From: Glandiceps talaboti | Taxonomy: Eukaryota > Hemichordata > Enteropneusta > Spengelidae | Direction: 5' to 3' | Assembly (NCBI RefSeq): GCF_964340395.1 | Contig: NC_135554.1 | Span: forward strand, 19,215,592-19,279,591 | DNA: 64,000 bases | Shown here: positions 43,706 to 54,665 of the stretch, in pieces | How positions within the stretch are numbered: position 1 is the first letter of the stretch | Layout of the letters: each line of letters opens with the position of its first letter | Translations under genes and position numbers: made by a program | Notes under the pieces: generated by a model | What the model was told of the DNA's origin: nothing | Databases searched by the model: none | What the model saw: only the letters and a program-made list of their open reading frames with translations

Positions 43706-46700
43706 CTGAAGAAAGGAAAAAATAAAGATACTACAAATTAGTCAACTTTTAGTCTTTCATTCGAAATGCAAGTATCTGTTTTCTCTCTCATAATTTGACT
43801 TTACCACACACGAGTCAGGTTATTGCCTTCAAACATAAAACATGGATTATATACCCTGGTCGTTCTATGCCCAGACAACCCATGTCTACATCGCTGGTTC
43901 TGTGGTGATAAATTATGAGTCAAAACGTTCCAAATTGCCATTATTTTTCCTAATTTTCCATAAATTATGCTTGAGGAGGTATAATTATATTATTCCCCCA
44001 ATACTTTTCTTCATTCAGGGTCTGTCACTTTGAGTCTAGAGACTCGTAATGACAAGGCCCCTTAGGTCACTTGTACTTTCCTTGACGGAATGACGAAAAA
44101 TATTGGGGAATAATGTCTGATTATACATGAATACATTTTTGTACTTGCTGAAGCATGAATGGTTGCCAAGCGATATCAAACACAATCAGCATCCAACGAA
44201 TTTACAACTGGTCCAGATTATTTACATACAGACATCAAGCCAGTGTATATAGTGACATCAACAACTAGTAAAGATTGCCCAATGACTAAATCATATCAAC
44301 ATACAATAAGCTGAACATTTATTGACAAGTAAATAAATGATAGTCTAGCCCAGATTTTCAATTTCAACTATGTTAGTTTTATCTTTGAAATCTAACAGGT
44401 AGTCCATCACTTTCTTGTTATCTGTACACCAGTTGTCGACAGCTGTAACTGTACCATAGAAATACATCCAGTAGTGGTATAAAATATGATATGTGTATCT
44501 GATTTGAGAGATGAATTTTAAGTATCAACTTACCAATGTTCTAAGCCAACACTCTTCACAATGGACATGCCAACACTGTACTGAAACTACAGGAGTGTGG
44601 TACATTTCCTGGAATGGCACATAATAATGGATATAAGTTAGGGGTCTTGTTAACATTACAAATGAAATCAATTCATTGGGGCAAAGAGTTTCAAAGAGAC
44701 TGGGTCAAGTACACCATCAAGGTAGCTATTTACATCAAGAGTTGTCCAAGTAAGTTGCACAGAGATGAAAGACGATATTTTCTCCCTAAGATCTATGGGA
44801 AAGTTCTCATAATAAACAGCGCCCACCTATCATTGTATTTTAAAGAGACTAAGTGGCTAAGGCACAGCATCAAGGAGGCTATATACATCAAGAACTGCCC
44901 AACCTTGAAAAGTGATGAAGGATGACACTTTCTCCCCAAGATCTATGGGATTGTTCTCATAATGAACAGCGCCACCTATCATAGCGAGAACAGGGGCATG
45001 TTCGATTTGCACAATCATGATCACGATTTATCAATCATAATCATGATTTTGCGTTTGACAAATACCAATCACAATCATGATTGGTAATCATAGTAATCAT
45101 GCCCCGAACCATGATTGCCGTGATTACAAGATGGCGGACAACGTAATAATTGGGGGATCGCGCGCCCATGGCTGATGGCAAGTTTGAAATGACGGAAAAC
45201 ATTATGTACATAAATTGTGTTCGGTCTGATTGGTAATTTGTTATCATTGTAATAATTTTGACGATGTAAAATCATTCAATTTATGGGAAATATGTGAAAC
45301 TTTAAAAAAATGTTTACATGTAAGCAATCATGATCGTGATCGAGTGTTTTGTTTACAACCTCGTTTCGAGAAATGACGTCAGATTAATCACAATCATGTT
45401 TGAGCAAATCGAATGCGCCCCAGGACTGACAGTTTGCAGTCAAAATCTCTCAGCTTTTCAAATTATGTAAATTGTATTGGTTAAATTTCTAATGCTCACA
45501 TAATCAAGAATATATGGGCATAGCTATACTGATAACTGTGGATACCTTATATGGGCATAGGTATACTGATAACTGTAGATACCTTATATGGGCATAGGTA
45601 TACTGATAACTGTGGATACCTTATATGGGCATAGGTATACTGATAACTGTGGATACCTTATATGGGCATAGGTATACTGATAACTGTGCATACCTTATAT
45701 GGGCATATGTATACTGATAACTGTGGATACCTTATATGGGCATATGTATACTGATAACTGTGGATACCTTATATGGGCATAGGTATACTGATAACTGTGG
45801 ATACCTTATATGGGCAAATGTATACTGATAACTGGATACCTTATTTGGGCATAGGTATACTGATAACTGTGGATACCTTATATGGGCATAGGTATACTGA
45901 TAACTGTGGATACCTTATATGGGCATAGGTATAATGACTGTGGATACCTAAACTTACATTTTCAATTTCATAAAATATTATTTTCACTCTAAAATATTAC
46001 TAAGACGTGAATTTTATTTTCATTTCATTTCAGAAGGAATATATATGAGATGTAAGCTACCTGGTAATAGCCAGGGGAGTAGTAGTAACATTTTAAATTA
46101 ACCACTGGATTGGGATGTAATAAAGTCAGCCACACACAAGCCAGGTTGAACGCGTTAGAACATAAATATGGGTTTTATATCCCGGTTGTTCTATATCACG
46201 ACAAAAGGTGTCTATGTCATTAGTTCTGTGGTGCTCAATAATAGAAGTAAAGTGTCCCAAATCACTATTCTCCCCCAAACTATACTTGAGGAGGTATAAT
46301 TATTACATTTTTCTTCATTCATCTGGAAAATATTCATAACCTGGCTGGGGGTTCACTAAACAAATAGTGGACAAGGCCATTTTAGATCACTCATATTTTC
46401 TAAATATTGGGTAGTTTTACGAAAAGAAGTACTTACCATACAAATGAGGCATTTATATTTATCGGGTTTTGACTGTTTTTCTAACATTTTGACTTTAGCT
46501 TTCAACGATGCTATAAGATCTTCTGGTGTACTCACAACATCAATATCATCACTGAAATTGATAAAATATGCAGAACATTAATAAACATAGAAAATAACAA
46601 TATTAATTTATTGTCATCACTGTAATAGAGAAATATATGAAAGAAAATATCAACAAATATAGATAAATACCCCTATCAAATACCCTTCCAAATTTTACTC

Positions 46701-49700
46701 TCATTTTGGCCTTCAAAATGAGGCATCCACTGGCAGAGACACACTCATGAGCCTAAAAACTAGCAACCATGATTTTCTCTAGTTTGTCAGCTCTTGTTGA
46801 AAAACGTTGTGATTTAACTCTTGGGAATATTAAAATCATTTTTCAAAAACAAAATCGACTGTAAAATAATAAATAATGAACACAAAGTGTTCTGAAAATA
46901 AAAATTCACCAACTTTCAAAATGTATGTAACAAGTGTATCCAAACATTCAAATATTTTCGACCCATACCTGTTGTTGGATGAATTTTCTGTTTTTTGCTG
47001 CTCCTCTGTTTTTTCACTGTCCCCAACTTGTTTTGCTGACTCTAGATGATTTAATGATAAAAGGAGAGGACAATTTGTGAATTGATATGGAATAACTAGC
47101 AGCAAATTTATATAACACAACAAAAGACCAACAGGTGTGCTCAGTGAAAATGTAGGTAGAAATGTATGCAAATCAAATGAATAAAATATTCAAATGAAGG
47201 ACAGTGTATGCTGGGAAATATTTCTTGGGTTAAAAAGTAGCTCTTTTATGAACTTTATTTCATATCATTCATGACAAATATGTTTTGGATGTATTCCTTG
47301 GCAATTAATAAAATAACTAGAGACTGAAATGGGTAAAATTTTATATTCAAATGAACCTAAAAATATGTAATCATCTCTACACACAAACTGTACATAGAGT
47401 TTTGCTGTGCACATACTAGGCTGCTTATCTGGCCTTACAATCTTTGGTTTATGGTATATCTCTTTTCAATTTCTCCAGAAGGGCAGGTGTTCTGCAAAGG
47501 ACACCCGCCCACAAATCGAAACCAAAAGTTAGAATGTGCAGGAACTGAAAGTCAAAAATAGCATGTGACTGTATGATAAATACACCCTTCTTTTCTACAT
47601 ATCACTACATTCTACAATCTCTGAAAAAATAACACCTGGCAAAATGGTGGATATGGGATTGTTTGAAAATGAAGATTTTGACAATATCATTACTTTACGC
47701 CTACCTGAAGACTCCCATCTTGTTCTATCAACTGTTGGTGAATTAACAGGAGGTGGTCTTTCTGCTCTGAAAATATCAAAATTTGACAAAATCTTACAAT
47801 CAGTCCAGGTTGGTTTTGAACGACAAACTAAATGAGAGTACTGCTGAAGTCAAGGAACTGATCAATACACTCCTTTCTAAAGAAGTTGTTGATAAGAAAT
47901 GTTGATACAAAACAAGTGTTCCTCCGTAGATCTAGTCAACAACGTTATCATTAGCCTGTAAGATATGCTGTGCTGTTCCGCCCTCACCGGCTTCCTTGTC
48001 GGTTGACTGATGTGTAAGGGCACCCTGTCACGGTGTACCATACAGAGTATGTGAGTGATCATGTAACAATGTATAAAACATTTGTAAACATGGATATAAA
48101 GTAATCTAGAAACAAATAGATAAGCTAATATAACACTAAAATTAGAACCTGGGATTGAAACTCTGGCCTTTAAAAAACACATCTGGACAATCATCGACAT
48201 ACACAACATCAAAACACAGGTCTTACTTGAGAACTGCTACTCTGAGAGCTCGCCTTTCCTTTTCTTCGTTAGGTTCTTCTGATGTACATGGTATGACATC
48301 TCTTTCACTATACTGTGCTGCACCATACACCACACTCTCATCACCATCAACATTCAAATCTACATCACTATCGCCATCATCTTTTCTCTTGTGGACTTGA
48401 AATCCAGACCCTATCAAAATAAGTACAGTCGATATTAACAACAGAATCAAAGTACTGAACCTCATCATAATAGTGTTCGGAAACAGAACAACCGAATTGT
48501 TGCACTCTATTGAACATGAACAGGACCCCTTTTTGAGGGGTTGGGTGAGGGGTTTGGCCACATTCTTCAGTACAATGTAGATACAATAACGCGAGCATTT
48601 ATATAATTGTCTACTTATCAAAGTTTCCAACCTACCAGTATTCATTTATTTATTTATTTTATATTTATCCGATAACCAACAGAAGCTAGTCACATTTACA
48701 GGCTCCTTTGGTTCAGTATTACAGTTTCACTACTTTGTAAAAAAAGTTTACTTACCAGCAAATCCACCTTCTAACATTGTAGTAGCTCTTATCCTGGTCT
48801 GACCAGCCCACTCGTATTCTTCAAACACTTCCATGTGATCATCATCATGACCTGGAGATTGTCTCTGTGTCATTAGATGAAAAAAAACCACAACCCCTGA
48901 TTATCAGCTGGTTGTCTGGTTTACAATTCAATCATACTTTAATCCGTTTTTTCCCAAATTGTAGTTTTTTCTGTACAATCAAATATCCCCCTTCCCTCCT
49001 CCCCTCCCCAAGCAGAAAGAGGAATTAAAACACAACTAACCACAAATGGTTTGCACTGGTATGCTACAAGTGTACCTATAGTACAGCTGGTTTTAGCTCA
49101 ACTGTTTTTTTTTCTTCATCATTTCACACACACACACACACACACATATATAATATATTATGCAAATACATATAATATGCATGTATGAAATTACGCAGTT
49201 CACACACTTTGTACACATGTAATTGCATGAATATCTGTTTTTCCAAAATAGTACCTTTATAAAAAGAAAGCACACATCAATTGGCAATATTTCACTACTG
49301 TGGTTTTAACTTCATGTTCCCCTTTGACCTATTGACCTTTGAACTCCATCACCCCTGATATTACAATTACCTTTCTTATGCAAGCTTCAGCATGGTGATT
49401 AATTTCCTCTGAGGTTCCAGTGATTTTTTGATTGCATATAGGACACATACTCTCTGCTATAACATCACTATCGGCGGCTGTGTTACCACATATCATACCA
49501 TTAGCATCACTACTAGTCGACGCACCGAACTCTTCCGAAGTACGCTTTTTCTTCCTGGCTCTAGCAGCTGAAATGACACGAGTATAGAACAAGAAATGTC
49601 AGAGGCAAGCATTACAATTCTCCCTGTATCCATGGTAACAACATCTGAACTCATGACAGAAGGCCAGAATTCAACAGGGTCAACTTCTCATGCAATTCTG

Positions 49701-50838
49701 CTGTAGTACTGTACAAACAAACTTATCACACTGTAGTACAAATTTCTTGCACATTTCTTTATTGTTTATAGAGAACTGTCATTTTCTTTTGAATTTCTGG
49801 AGTGTCATCTATACATGATCATTTCCAGTTTTGAATATTCACATAAAAAGAAATTAAACAGAACTCACTGGACAGATCTTTCACCCCCGGGGTAGTAGTG
49901 CCCCTTCCCCTCAGGGAGCAGACACCCTCCCTATATATGTGTGTACACAAACACACATCAAGTAGTTGGGTGACATAATCTCAAATTTTGGAATTACTAT
50001 GCCCACGGGTTGGCACAATCAACTTGAAATTGGTATGTTATGAATAGTTTCAAAGATTGACAGATGTAAACAACAGCTCACCATGTAATCTCTGCTGACG
50101 GTTTGACCTCACCCGCTGGAAATTCTGCAACAGTAAAATTAGCACATTTAGCCATATTCGATCGAAACAGATGGATCAAAACCCTAACTTGCATATGCTG
50201 AAGTTACTAAACAAACCTAAAATACCTTGTCTGGTGACGTCATTGGGGGTGAACGGCTTGGATGCAACTGATGGAAAAACACAGTTTGTGTACAAACTGA
50301 ACAATGCAAAACAGCCAATGCGTCAGATATATCGCGCCCTCTAGTGGCACACATGGGAAATGTGCTCTTCATCAAACTGCACGTACGATCGAGCCTTCCT
50401 GTTTTCAAAACGCCGCCGTCGCGTCGGTGAGTACATCGTAAATGAAGGACAGAAATTTAGCAAGACACTTGAAAACTCAAATATTTAGACTGCATTTGGT
50501 GGTAAACAACATGTATACAAAAGCCATTCCGTTTTTACTTATTTTGAATGCACAAAAATAAGTTCTTTTTTTAAAATGCTATACATCACCACACTGACTT
50601 CTAATTTTTAATACACATTTAAATATGCAGTTGAGAGGAGCAGTTCAATTACACTATTTGTTTCGATGACAGCCCCTCTTCTTAGGGACTGTATTTCAAT
50701 ATGAATGACTTCTGACGAGCTCTATTTAAAAATTGGACATTCTGGGCGATTCGAGTGGTTATACCGCCCCCTAACGGCCAGTGAAACAAACTGACTCAGG
50801 AAATGACTAAATTTGTTTTACTTCACATCGCTTGTACA

Positions 50839-50929
<91 letters not shown>

Positions 50930-53900
50930 AACGGATATTTTGCACAGTTTCTATAAGTTGTATAAATAAGGCAAATATATCTAAATAACACAGGTAAATA
51001 AAACAACATAAAACTTTTAAAAATGATAATTTTTTAGTAAAAATTTCTGTAGAAGTAATATCAGATAGAAGAACTATGGACTGATGACAACAACACGTTC
51101 TTTGTGTCAAGTACTATGGGTTTTGGAGACAAGTTCTGTTCTTTAAGGAAAAGCAAAACAAACAATACAGCGATTCTGTTATATTTGTACACATTTCTCT
51201 TGCAAGATTCTTTGGTAACCATCATTCATTTCATGTACACGTACGTACATATGTAATCAAATTTGTTCCAGCAAATTATATTCATGGAAATAGTAATGTT
51301 TACAATTTGATCCCATTTCTAAACCTCTCATAAACATAACTTGGCACCCTAGCAGATAACAATATGTTTGCTAGTGGACGAGATGACAGTAAATTATACA
51401 GGAGGCCTAACCTGATGGACATTTTTATTATAGCGCCCTCTAGTGGTGATTTCTCTTGTAAGATGACTAGGGATTTTGAATTGATGTAAAGTGTTCAGTT
51501 ATTGTGTTGGAGTTGTTGTTAAGTGATGGAATATGAAATAGTTTCTCTGAAAGACCTGTACAAATCTTTCTCAATTTACCTAAAAACTGACTAGGGATTT
51601 TGAATTGATGTAAAGTGTTCAGTTATTGTGTTGGAGTTGTTGTTAAGTGATGGAATATGAAATACTTTCTCTGAAAGACCTGTACAAATCTTTCTCAATT
51701 TACTGACTGCAGTCCTGAGCACAATGTTATGATGTACATTAATCAGAAATACATACAACCAATATGAATGCATGACATGCCAGCACCCCCCCCCCCTCCT
51801 TCACACATACACACTTTTCCCATTCTTGATGGTGGTATATTTAGCTATAATTATTTGTTACAGTAAAGTGCACTAATATTCCGAAATGAAAGTTTATTTT
51901 AGTTCCCAATCCAGCTTCTCTAATAATGTACAATATTTCCTAGGCAACACTGGTGAACTTTGACCTACAGTGTCAGAGGCTCAAATTTTGTCTTTGAAAA
52001 ATTTAGCTTTCCATTCAGAAACTGAAATTGAAAACACTGCCATTTTTTTTTAAAACTTCCATGACGACAGATTTCCTTGTCCAACGTACCAGTAGAAAAT
52101 TTAAAGTCTTGTACATGTACTTTCCATATGCTGCAAGCGTTACGATTACCAACAGTTCTTATCAGGGCTGAGGCATATAGCCAGGTGGTAATATCCACTC
52201 AAAGTCCCATAAAAAAATTATATATATGTTCCTCTCAAACAAGGAGATCAATATTATGTGAAATTGTGTAAATTACCGAGCTACTAAAACTTGAGTAAAA
52301 CTAATGAAAACGAGCTGGAGCTGGAAAAATGGCATGCATTGCAACATTTATTGAAATACAATGTAATGAGTCAGGCTGTATTTATCATAGAAAGAGTATG
52401 CAAACATCCTAAAATATTCAATAATTGCGAAATAATACTGAAATATGGTTTGTACATGACAATTAAGAGCAGAAGAGAAAATACCAAAACCATACACTTG
52501 TAAGTGGAAAGTTGTTAGGCAGCTGTTTATCTATTCTATCAAGGCTTTTACAAACATTTTGTGATGATCAATTTAGATAAGACCTGTGACATATGGTTTG
52601 AGAATTCCAATATTTGACAGTTTCTTGTTTAGTTAAATACAATTACAATTATAGTTACCATTGATGTATTGTTGTTATGGTTTTTACACAAATCATTATT
52701 TACATTTCTTTGACAGATAAATCAATGTCAGAAAAAAAGAAAATGTGCACTTGTTGTAACGAGTACCTGCAGTGTATGGTAAAATGTTTGTATATCTGTA
52801 TTTTCATGCTTTTTTGTCATAATTTTTATTAGAGGTACACATACAAGTAAAAAAATTATTTTGAAAACATGTTACACTCTGTAAATGTTAGTAAATTTGT
52901 GTTTTTTTGAAAACATGTAGTCTTTGTAGAGATGTTGGTATGTCTGTGCTGTCTTGTCAAAAGAGTCATATTTGGGATAAACTTTTTTCTATAAACTCTA
53001 ATTTTTTTCTTTAAACTCTAAATTTTAATCCTATTTGATACGGGTCTGTAAACATACGTTGGTATCAAATACCAAATGTTCCATGTATTTTCTGGATGTT
53101 CTTATATACTAATGTGGAATCATGATTGTCAAATGAGAGGCCAGCTTGGAATCTGCAGGTTGCAGGTTGGAGCTTTATCACTGTCTTTTGTTTTTGAATG
53201 GCTAAAGTCCTTGGGCAAGATTTGAACCACAATTGTGCCAAAGTAAACCCAGCTGTATAATTGGGGACCTGGTAGGATTGAGGTTGCAATGTGAATGCTT
53301 TAATCCTATGCACTTATAAAGGCTGTAATGGATTGTATGCTCCCCAGGGAGTTGAGGAAGCATAAAGAGCTGTTGTGCCGATATAGATCCAAGCCAGGGG
53401 TAATAATTGTAAAGCACTTTGAGCACAGAGTGGGGAAACACTATATAAAAACCAACATTATTATTAATGTCTGTTCACTGACTAACACTAAACAGAGATC
53501 GAATTCTGAGATAAATGTGTTATTTGTAAAAGTGTTGATTTCAGTAAAAACAAAAAACAGTTTTGTTAATGACTACAATCTCCTAGACCAAGGCCAAAGG
53601 AAACTATTATTTGCAAGTGAACATTGTACACTATTTTTATTGCGACAAGGTCATGGTCAAATCTTCATCACCTTGAAATAATGGGCATCACATGATTTAA
53701 TGAACTCAACTACAGTCTATTTCTGTATTTCGCTGTTCCAGGTTCCAGAACCCAGTAACACGAACAGAGGGAGAATATTATCATAAAATCTTTTTCCTGT
53801 AGAATTAATGATAATATTGGAAATGTCAAATCCTGTCCTTCTATTCTCCTACTGCCTGGGCCAGGCAACACCCGGGTCCCCTGTAGTCAAAACAATGTCC

Positions 53901-54665
53901 CCAGCCCCTTTCTACAGAAAAGTCCTTGAAAGCTGTGGTGGATCCGATTTCACAAACTTCCCTCCACAGCGAAAAACACTGTATCCAGGATATGATCAAG
54001 GTCTGTAATGGTTTGATGACTCTCTATCAACCATGTATCTACTTTTCTAAGAATTTTTCACCATCTATGTTTTCATCGTAGCATCACAGCCTCTAGTACA
54101 AACCCTCAAGGTCTATGTGACTACATACTAGAATCTCATCACTTCTAAACTGTAAATGTACACATTGGTGAACTTGAACTACAGGCTAGACGATGGAAAG
54201 AAGCGAAGTTTACTACTTAGCAGCAAAATTTCTCTCCTCGGATGGATAAAGTAACATGTGATAAAGTACATGTCACACTCAGTTTTGATAATCTCTATTG
54301 TAATTTGTAAGCGTATCTTTGCAAACAAAGTTTAATACTCAGAAACATTCACTATCACGTTTATTTATACTTTGAATTCCTAGCAATAAATTTGCCATTA
54401 GATATCTTGATATGTATTCTTTTGTTTAAAAAAAGGGGAAAAAACGAGTGGAAAAGCAATGGAAAAACTCAACATCTAAGCAAAGCTTGAGTGAAAATTG
54501 TAACACAAACTAATACTGAAATTGTGCTGTGACTTTTATCTGAATAGCGCCCTCTATAGTCCATACCTCAAATCTAGTCATCGATGGTAGATCACTGTTT
54601 CCATCTTTGCTGGTCTTCTTTGCAACAATACCAGTATCATCAGTTTGACTGATGATATGCAATAC
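43634..54665 (-). CDS. RNF220: E3 ubiquitin-protein ligase RNF220 (11 exons to the stop; N-terminus not found)
   Basis: RING-type ubiquitin ligase; vertebrate RNF220 acts on Sin3B and modulates Wnt and Shh signalling. Minus-strand exons, 5' to 3': 54567-54665, 50226-50267, 50082-50124, 49371-49567, 48756-48864, 48227-48410, 47705-47766, 46969-47041, 46437-46551, 44534-44608, 43634-43705. Every junction is GT-AG and in phase, giving 356 residues to TAG. Recognised blocks: RVRSNRQQRL; a C2HC finger (CPIC..HH..C); EEYEWAGQTRIRATTMLEGG; DVDLNVDGDESVVYG; RDVIPCTSEEPNEEKERRAL; a coiled coil (LIASLKAKVKMLEKQ); and the RING (KCLICM, QCWHVHCEECWLRTL, LCPQC) ending DLRKIYL. A further 31-nt exon at 56975-57005 may precede. 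The amino-terminal CPIC finger of the vertebrate protein was not found and may lie outside the window. Confidence 0.93.
43802..44065. repeat. Dispersed repeat family C copy
   Basis: Matches 7140-7385 over about 240 bp (CATGGATTATATA, GGTCGTTCTA, AAACGTTCCAAAT, ATAAATTATGCTTGAGG, TTTTCTTCATTCA). In an RNF220 intron. Confidence 0.75.
44534..44608 (-). CDS. RNF220: RNF220 exon, RING middle
   Basis: A 75-nt, phase-0 exon coding VQCWHVHCEECWLRTL, with the Cys-His-Cys-Cys ligands of the RING. Donor GTAAGT, acceptor CATTCCAG. Confidence 0.93.
44690..44975 (+). mobile_element. Tandemly duplicated C-terminal tail of a retroelement (PLE/LINE-type, uncertain)
   Basis: Two successive copies of a 35-45 residue motif: KVAIYIKSCPSKLHRDERRY then FLPKIYGKVL, and KEAIYIKNCPTLKSDEG with the end of the motif in another frame. 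The pattern (R/K)EAIxIR..P.LNRD.G.Y.LP is the one found at the C-terminus of GIY-YIG/RT-type elements in invertebrates. No RT is present. The duplication period is about 150 bp. Confidence 0.45.
44996..45424. mobile_element. MITE with GGGGC-CATTCGATTTGC ends
   Basis: About 430 bp with ends GGGGCATGTTCGATTTGC (left) and the complement of GCAAATCGAATGCGCCCC (right). Inside are repeated AATCATGATCA words on both sides that can pair. In an RNF220 intron. Confidence 0.75.
45511..45945. repeat. 37-bp minisatellite, about 12 copies
   Basis: Unit ATATGGGCATAGGTATACTG then ATAACTGTGGATACCTT, repeated with few substitutions. One unit has lost three bases near 45832. In an RNF220 intron. Confidence 0.95.
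46130..46385. repeat. Dispersed repeat family C copy
   Basis: Third full-size copy (ATATGGGTTTTATATCCCGG, TTGTTCTATATCACGACA, CTTGAGGAGGTATAATTA). It ends 50 bp before an RNF220 donor. Confidence 0.7.
46437..46551 (-). CDS. RNF220: RNF220 exon, coiled coil and RING start
   Basis: A 115-nt exon, phase 2 to phase 0. Codes PEDLIASLKAKVKMLEKQ, a heptad helix preceding the RING, then KYKCLICM with the first two zinc ligands. Confidence 0.93.
46969..47041 (-). CDS. RNF220: RNF220 exon, acidic/Gln linker
   Basis: A 73-nt exon, phase 1 to phase 2, coding SAKQVGDSEKTEEQQKTENS. A second AG two bases downstream exists, but only the first keeps the frame with exon 47705-47766. Confidence 0.85.
47705..47766 (-). 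CDS. RNF220: RNF220 exon, proline-rich linker
   Basis: A 62-nt exon, phase 2 to phase 1, coding AERPPPVNSPTVDRTRWESS. Acceptor GATATTTTCAG, donor GTAGGC. It supplies exactly the phase change needed between its neighbours. A plus-strand open frame over the same bases is its antisense shadow. Confidence 0.85.
47952..48046. mobile_element. Short GC-rich MITE, CTGTAAGGTACG family, copy 5
   Basis: TAGCCTGTAAGATATGCTGT at the left, GTGTACCATACAG at the right, interior TGACTGATGTGTAAGGGCAC. Lies between two RNF220 exons. Confidence 0.65.
48227..48410 (-). CDS. RNF220: RNF220 exon with DVDLNVDGDE block
   Basis: A 184-nt exon, phase 1 to phase 2. Codes SGFQVHKRKDDGDSDVDLNV, then DGDESVVYGAAQY and RDVIPCTSEEPNEEKERRAL, one of the best conserved parts of RNF220. 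Confidence 0.95.
48756..48864 (-). CDS. RNF220: RNF220 exon with EEYEWAGQ block
   Basis: A 109-nt exon, phase 0 to phase 1. Codes RQSPGHDDDHMEVF, then EEYEWAGQTRIRATTMLEGG. Donor GTAAGT. Confidence 0.95.
49371..49567 (-). CDS. RNF220: RNF220 exon with C2HC zinc finger
   Basis: A 197-nt exon, phase 1 to phase 0. A basic stretch (RARKKKR) is followed by a Ser-rich spacer and MCPICNQKITGTSEEINHH, then AEAC: a C-x2-C-x12-H-x4-C finger resembling UBZ4-type ubiquitin-binding fingers. The donor GTAATT is weaker than average. Confidence 0.9.
50082..50124 (-). CDS. RNF220: RNF220 exon, RVRSNRQ block
   Basis: A 43-nt exon, phase 0 to phase 1, coding NFQRVRSNRQQRLH. This arginine-rich motif is conserved in vertebrate RNF220. 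Confidence 0.85.
50226..50267 (-). CDS. RNF220: RNF220 short exon
   Basis: A 42-nt phase-0 exon coding LHPSRSPPMTSPDK. Acceptor TTCCATCAG, donor GTATTT. A Ser/Pro-rich lead-in to the RVRSNRQ exon. Confidence 0.7.
50840..50926. repeat. (TA)n microsatellite
   Basis: About 43 uninterrupted TA units within an RNF220 intron. Confidence 0.98.
51464..51710. repeat. Tandem duplication of about 124 bp
   Basis: The block GACTAGGGATTTTGAATTGA to CAAATCTTTCTCAATTTAC occurs twice in direct order with one or two differences, so the duplication is recent. Confidence 0.95.
53110..53470 (+). mobile_element. tRNA-derived SINE with L2-type tail
   Basis: Contains the SINE words GTTGCAGGTTGGAGC (worn B-box), GTCCTTGGGCAAGA and TGTAATGGATTGTATGCTCC. 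The end TTGTAAAGCACTTTGAGCAC, then CACTATATAAAAACC, and an ATT-repeat tail are typical of SINEs mobilised by L2/CR1-type LINEs. The A-box side is degraded. In an RNF220 intron. Confidence 0.7.
54567..54665 (-). CDS. RNF220: Probable RNF220 upstream exon
   Basis: A 99-nt phase-0 exon coding VLHIISQTDDTG then KKTSKDGNSDLPSMTRFE. Acceptor CCTACCAG, donor GTATGG. It is in the right order and phase, but the sequence is not one I recognise from other RNF220 proteins. Confidence 0.6.

Noticed and set aside
47644-47835. Plus-strand 63-codon frame that looks coding (LPEDSHLVLSTVGELTGGG)
   Set aside because: It is the antisense of RNF220 exon 47705-47766, which has proper splice sites and supplies the needed phase.
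53808-54008. 66-codon plus-strand frame (SPAPFYRKVLESCGGSDF)
   Set aside because: Composition looks coding, but no usable donor, acceptor or family was found. Kept only as a candidate for a database search.
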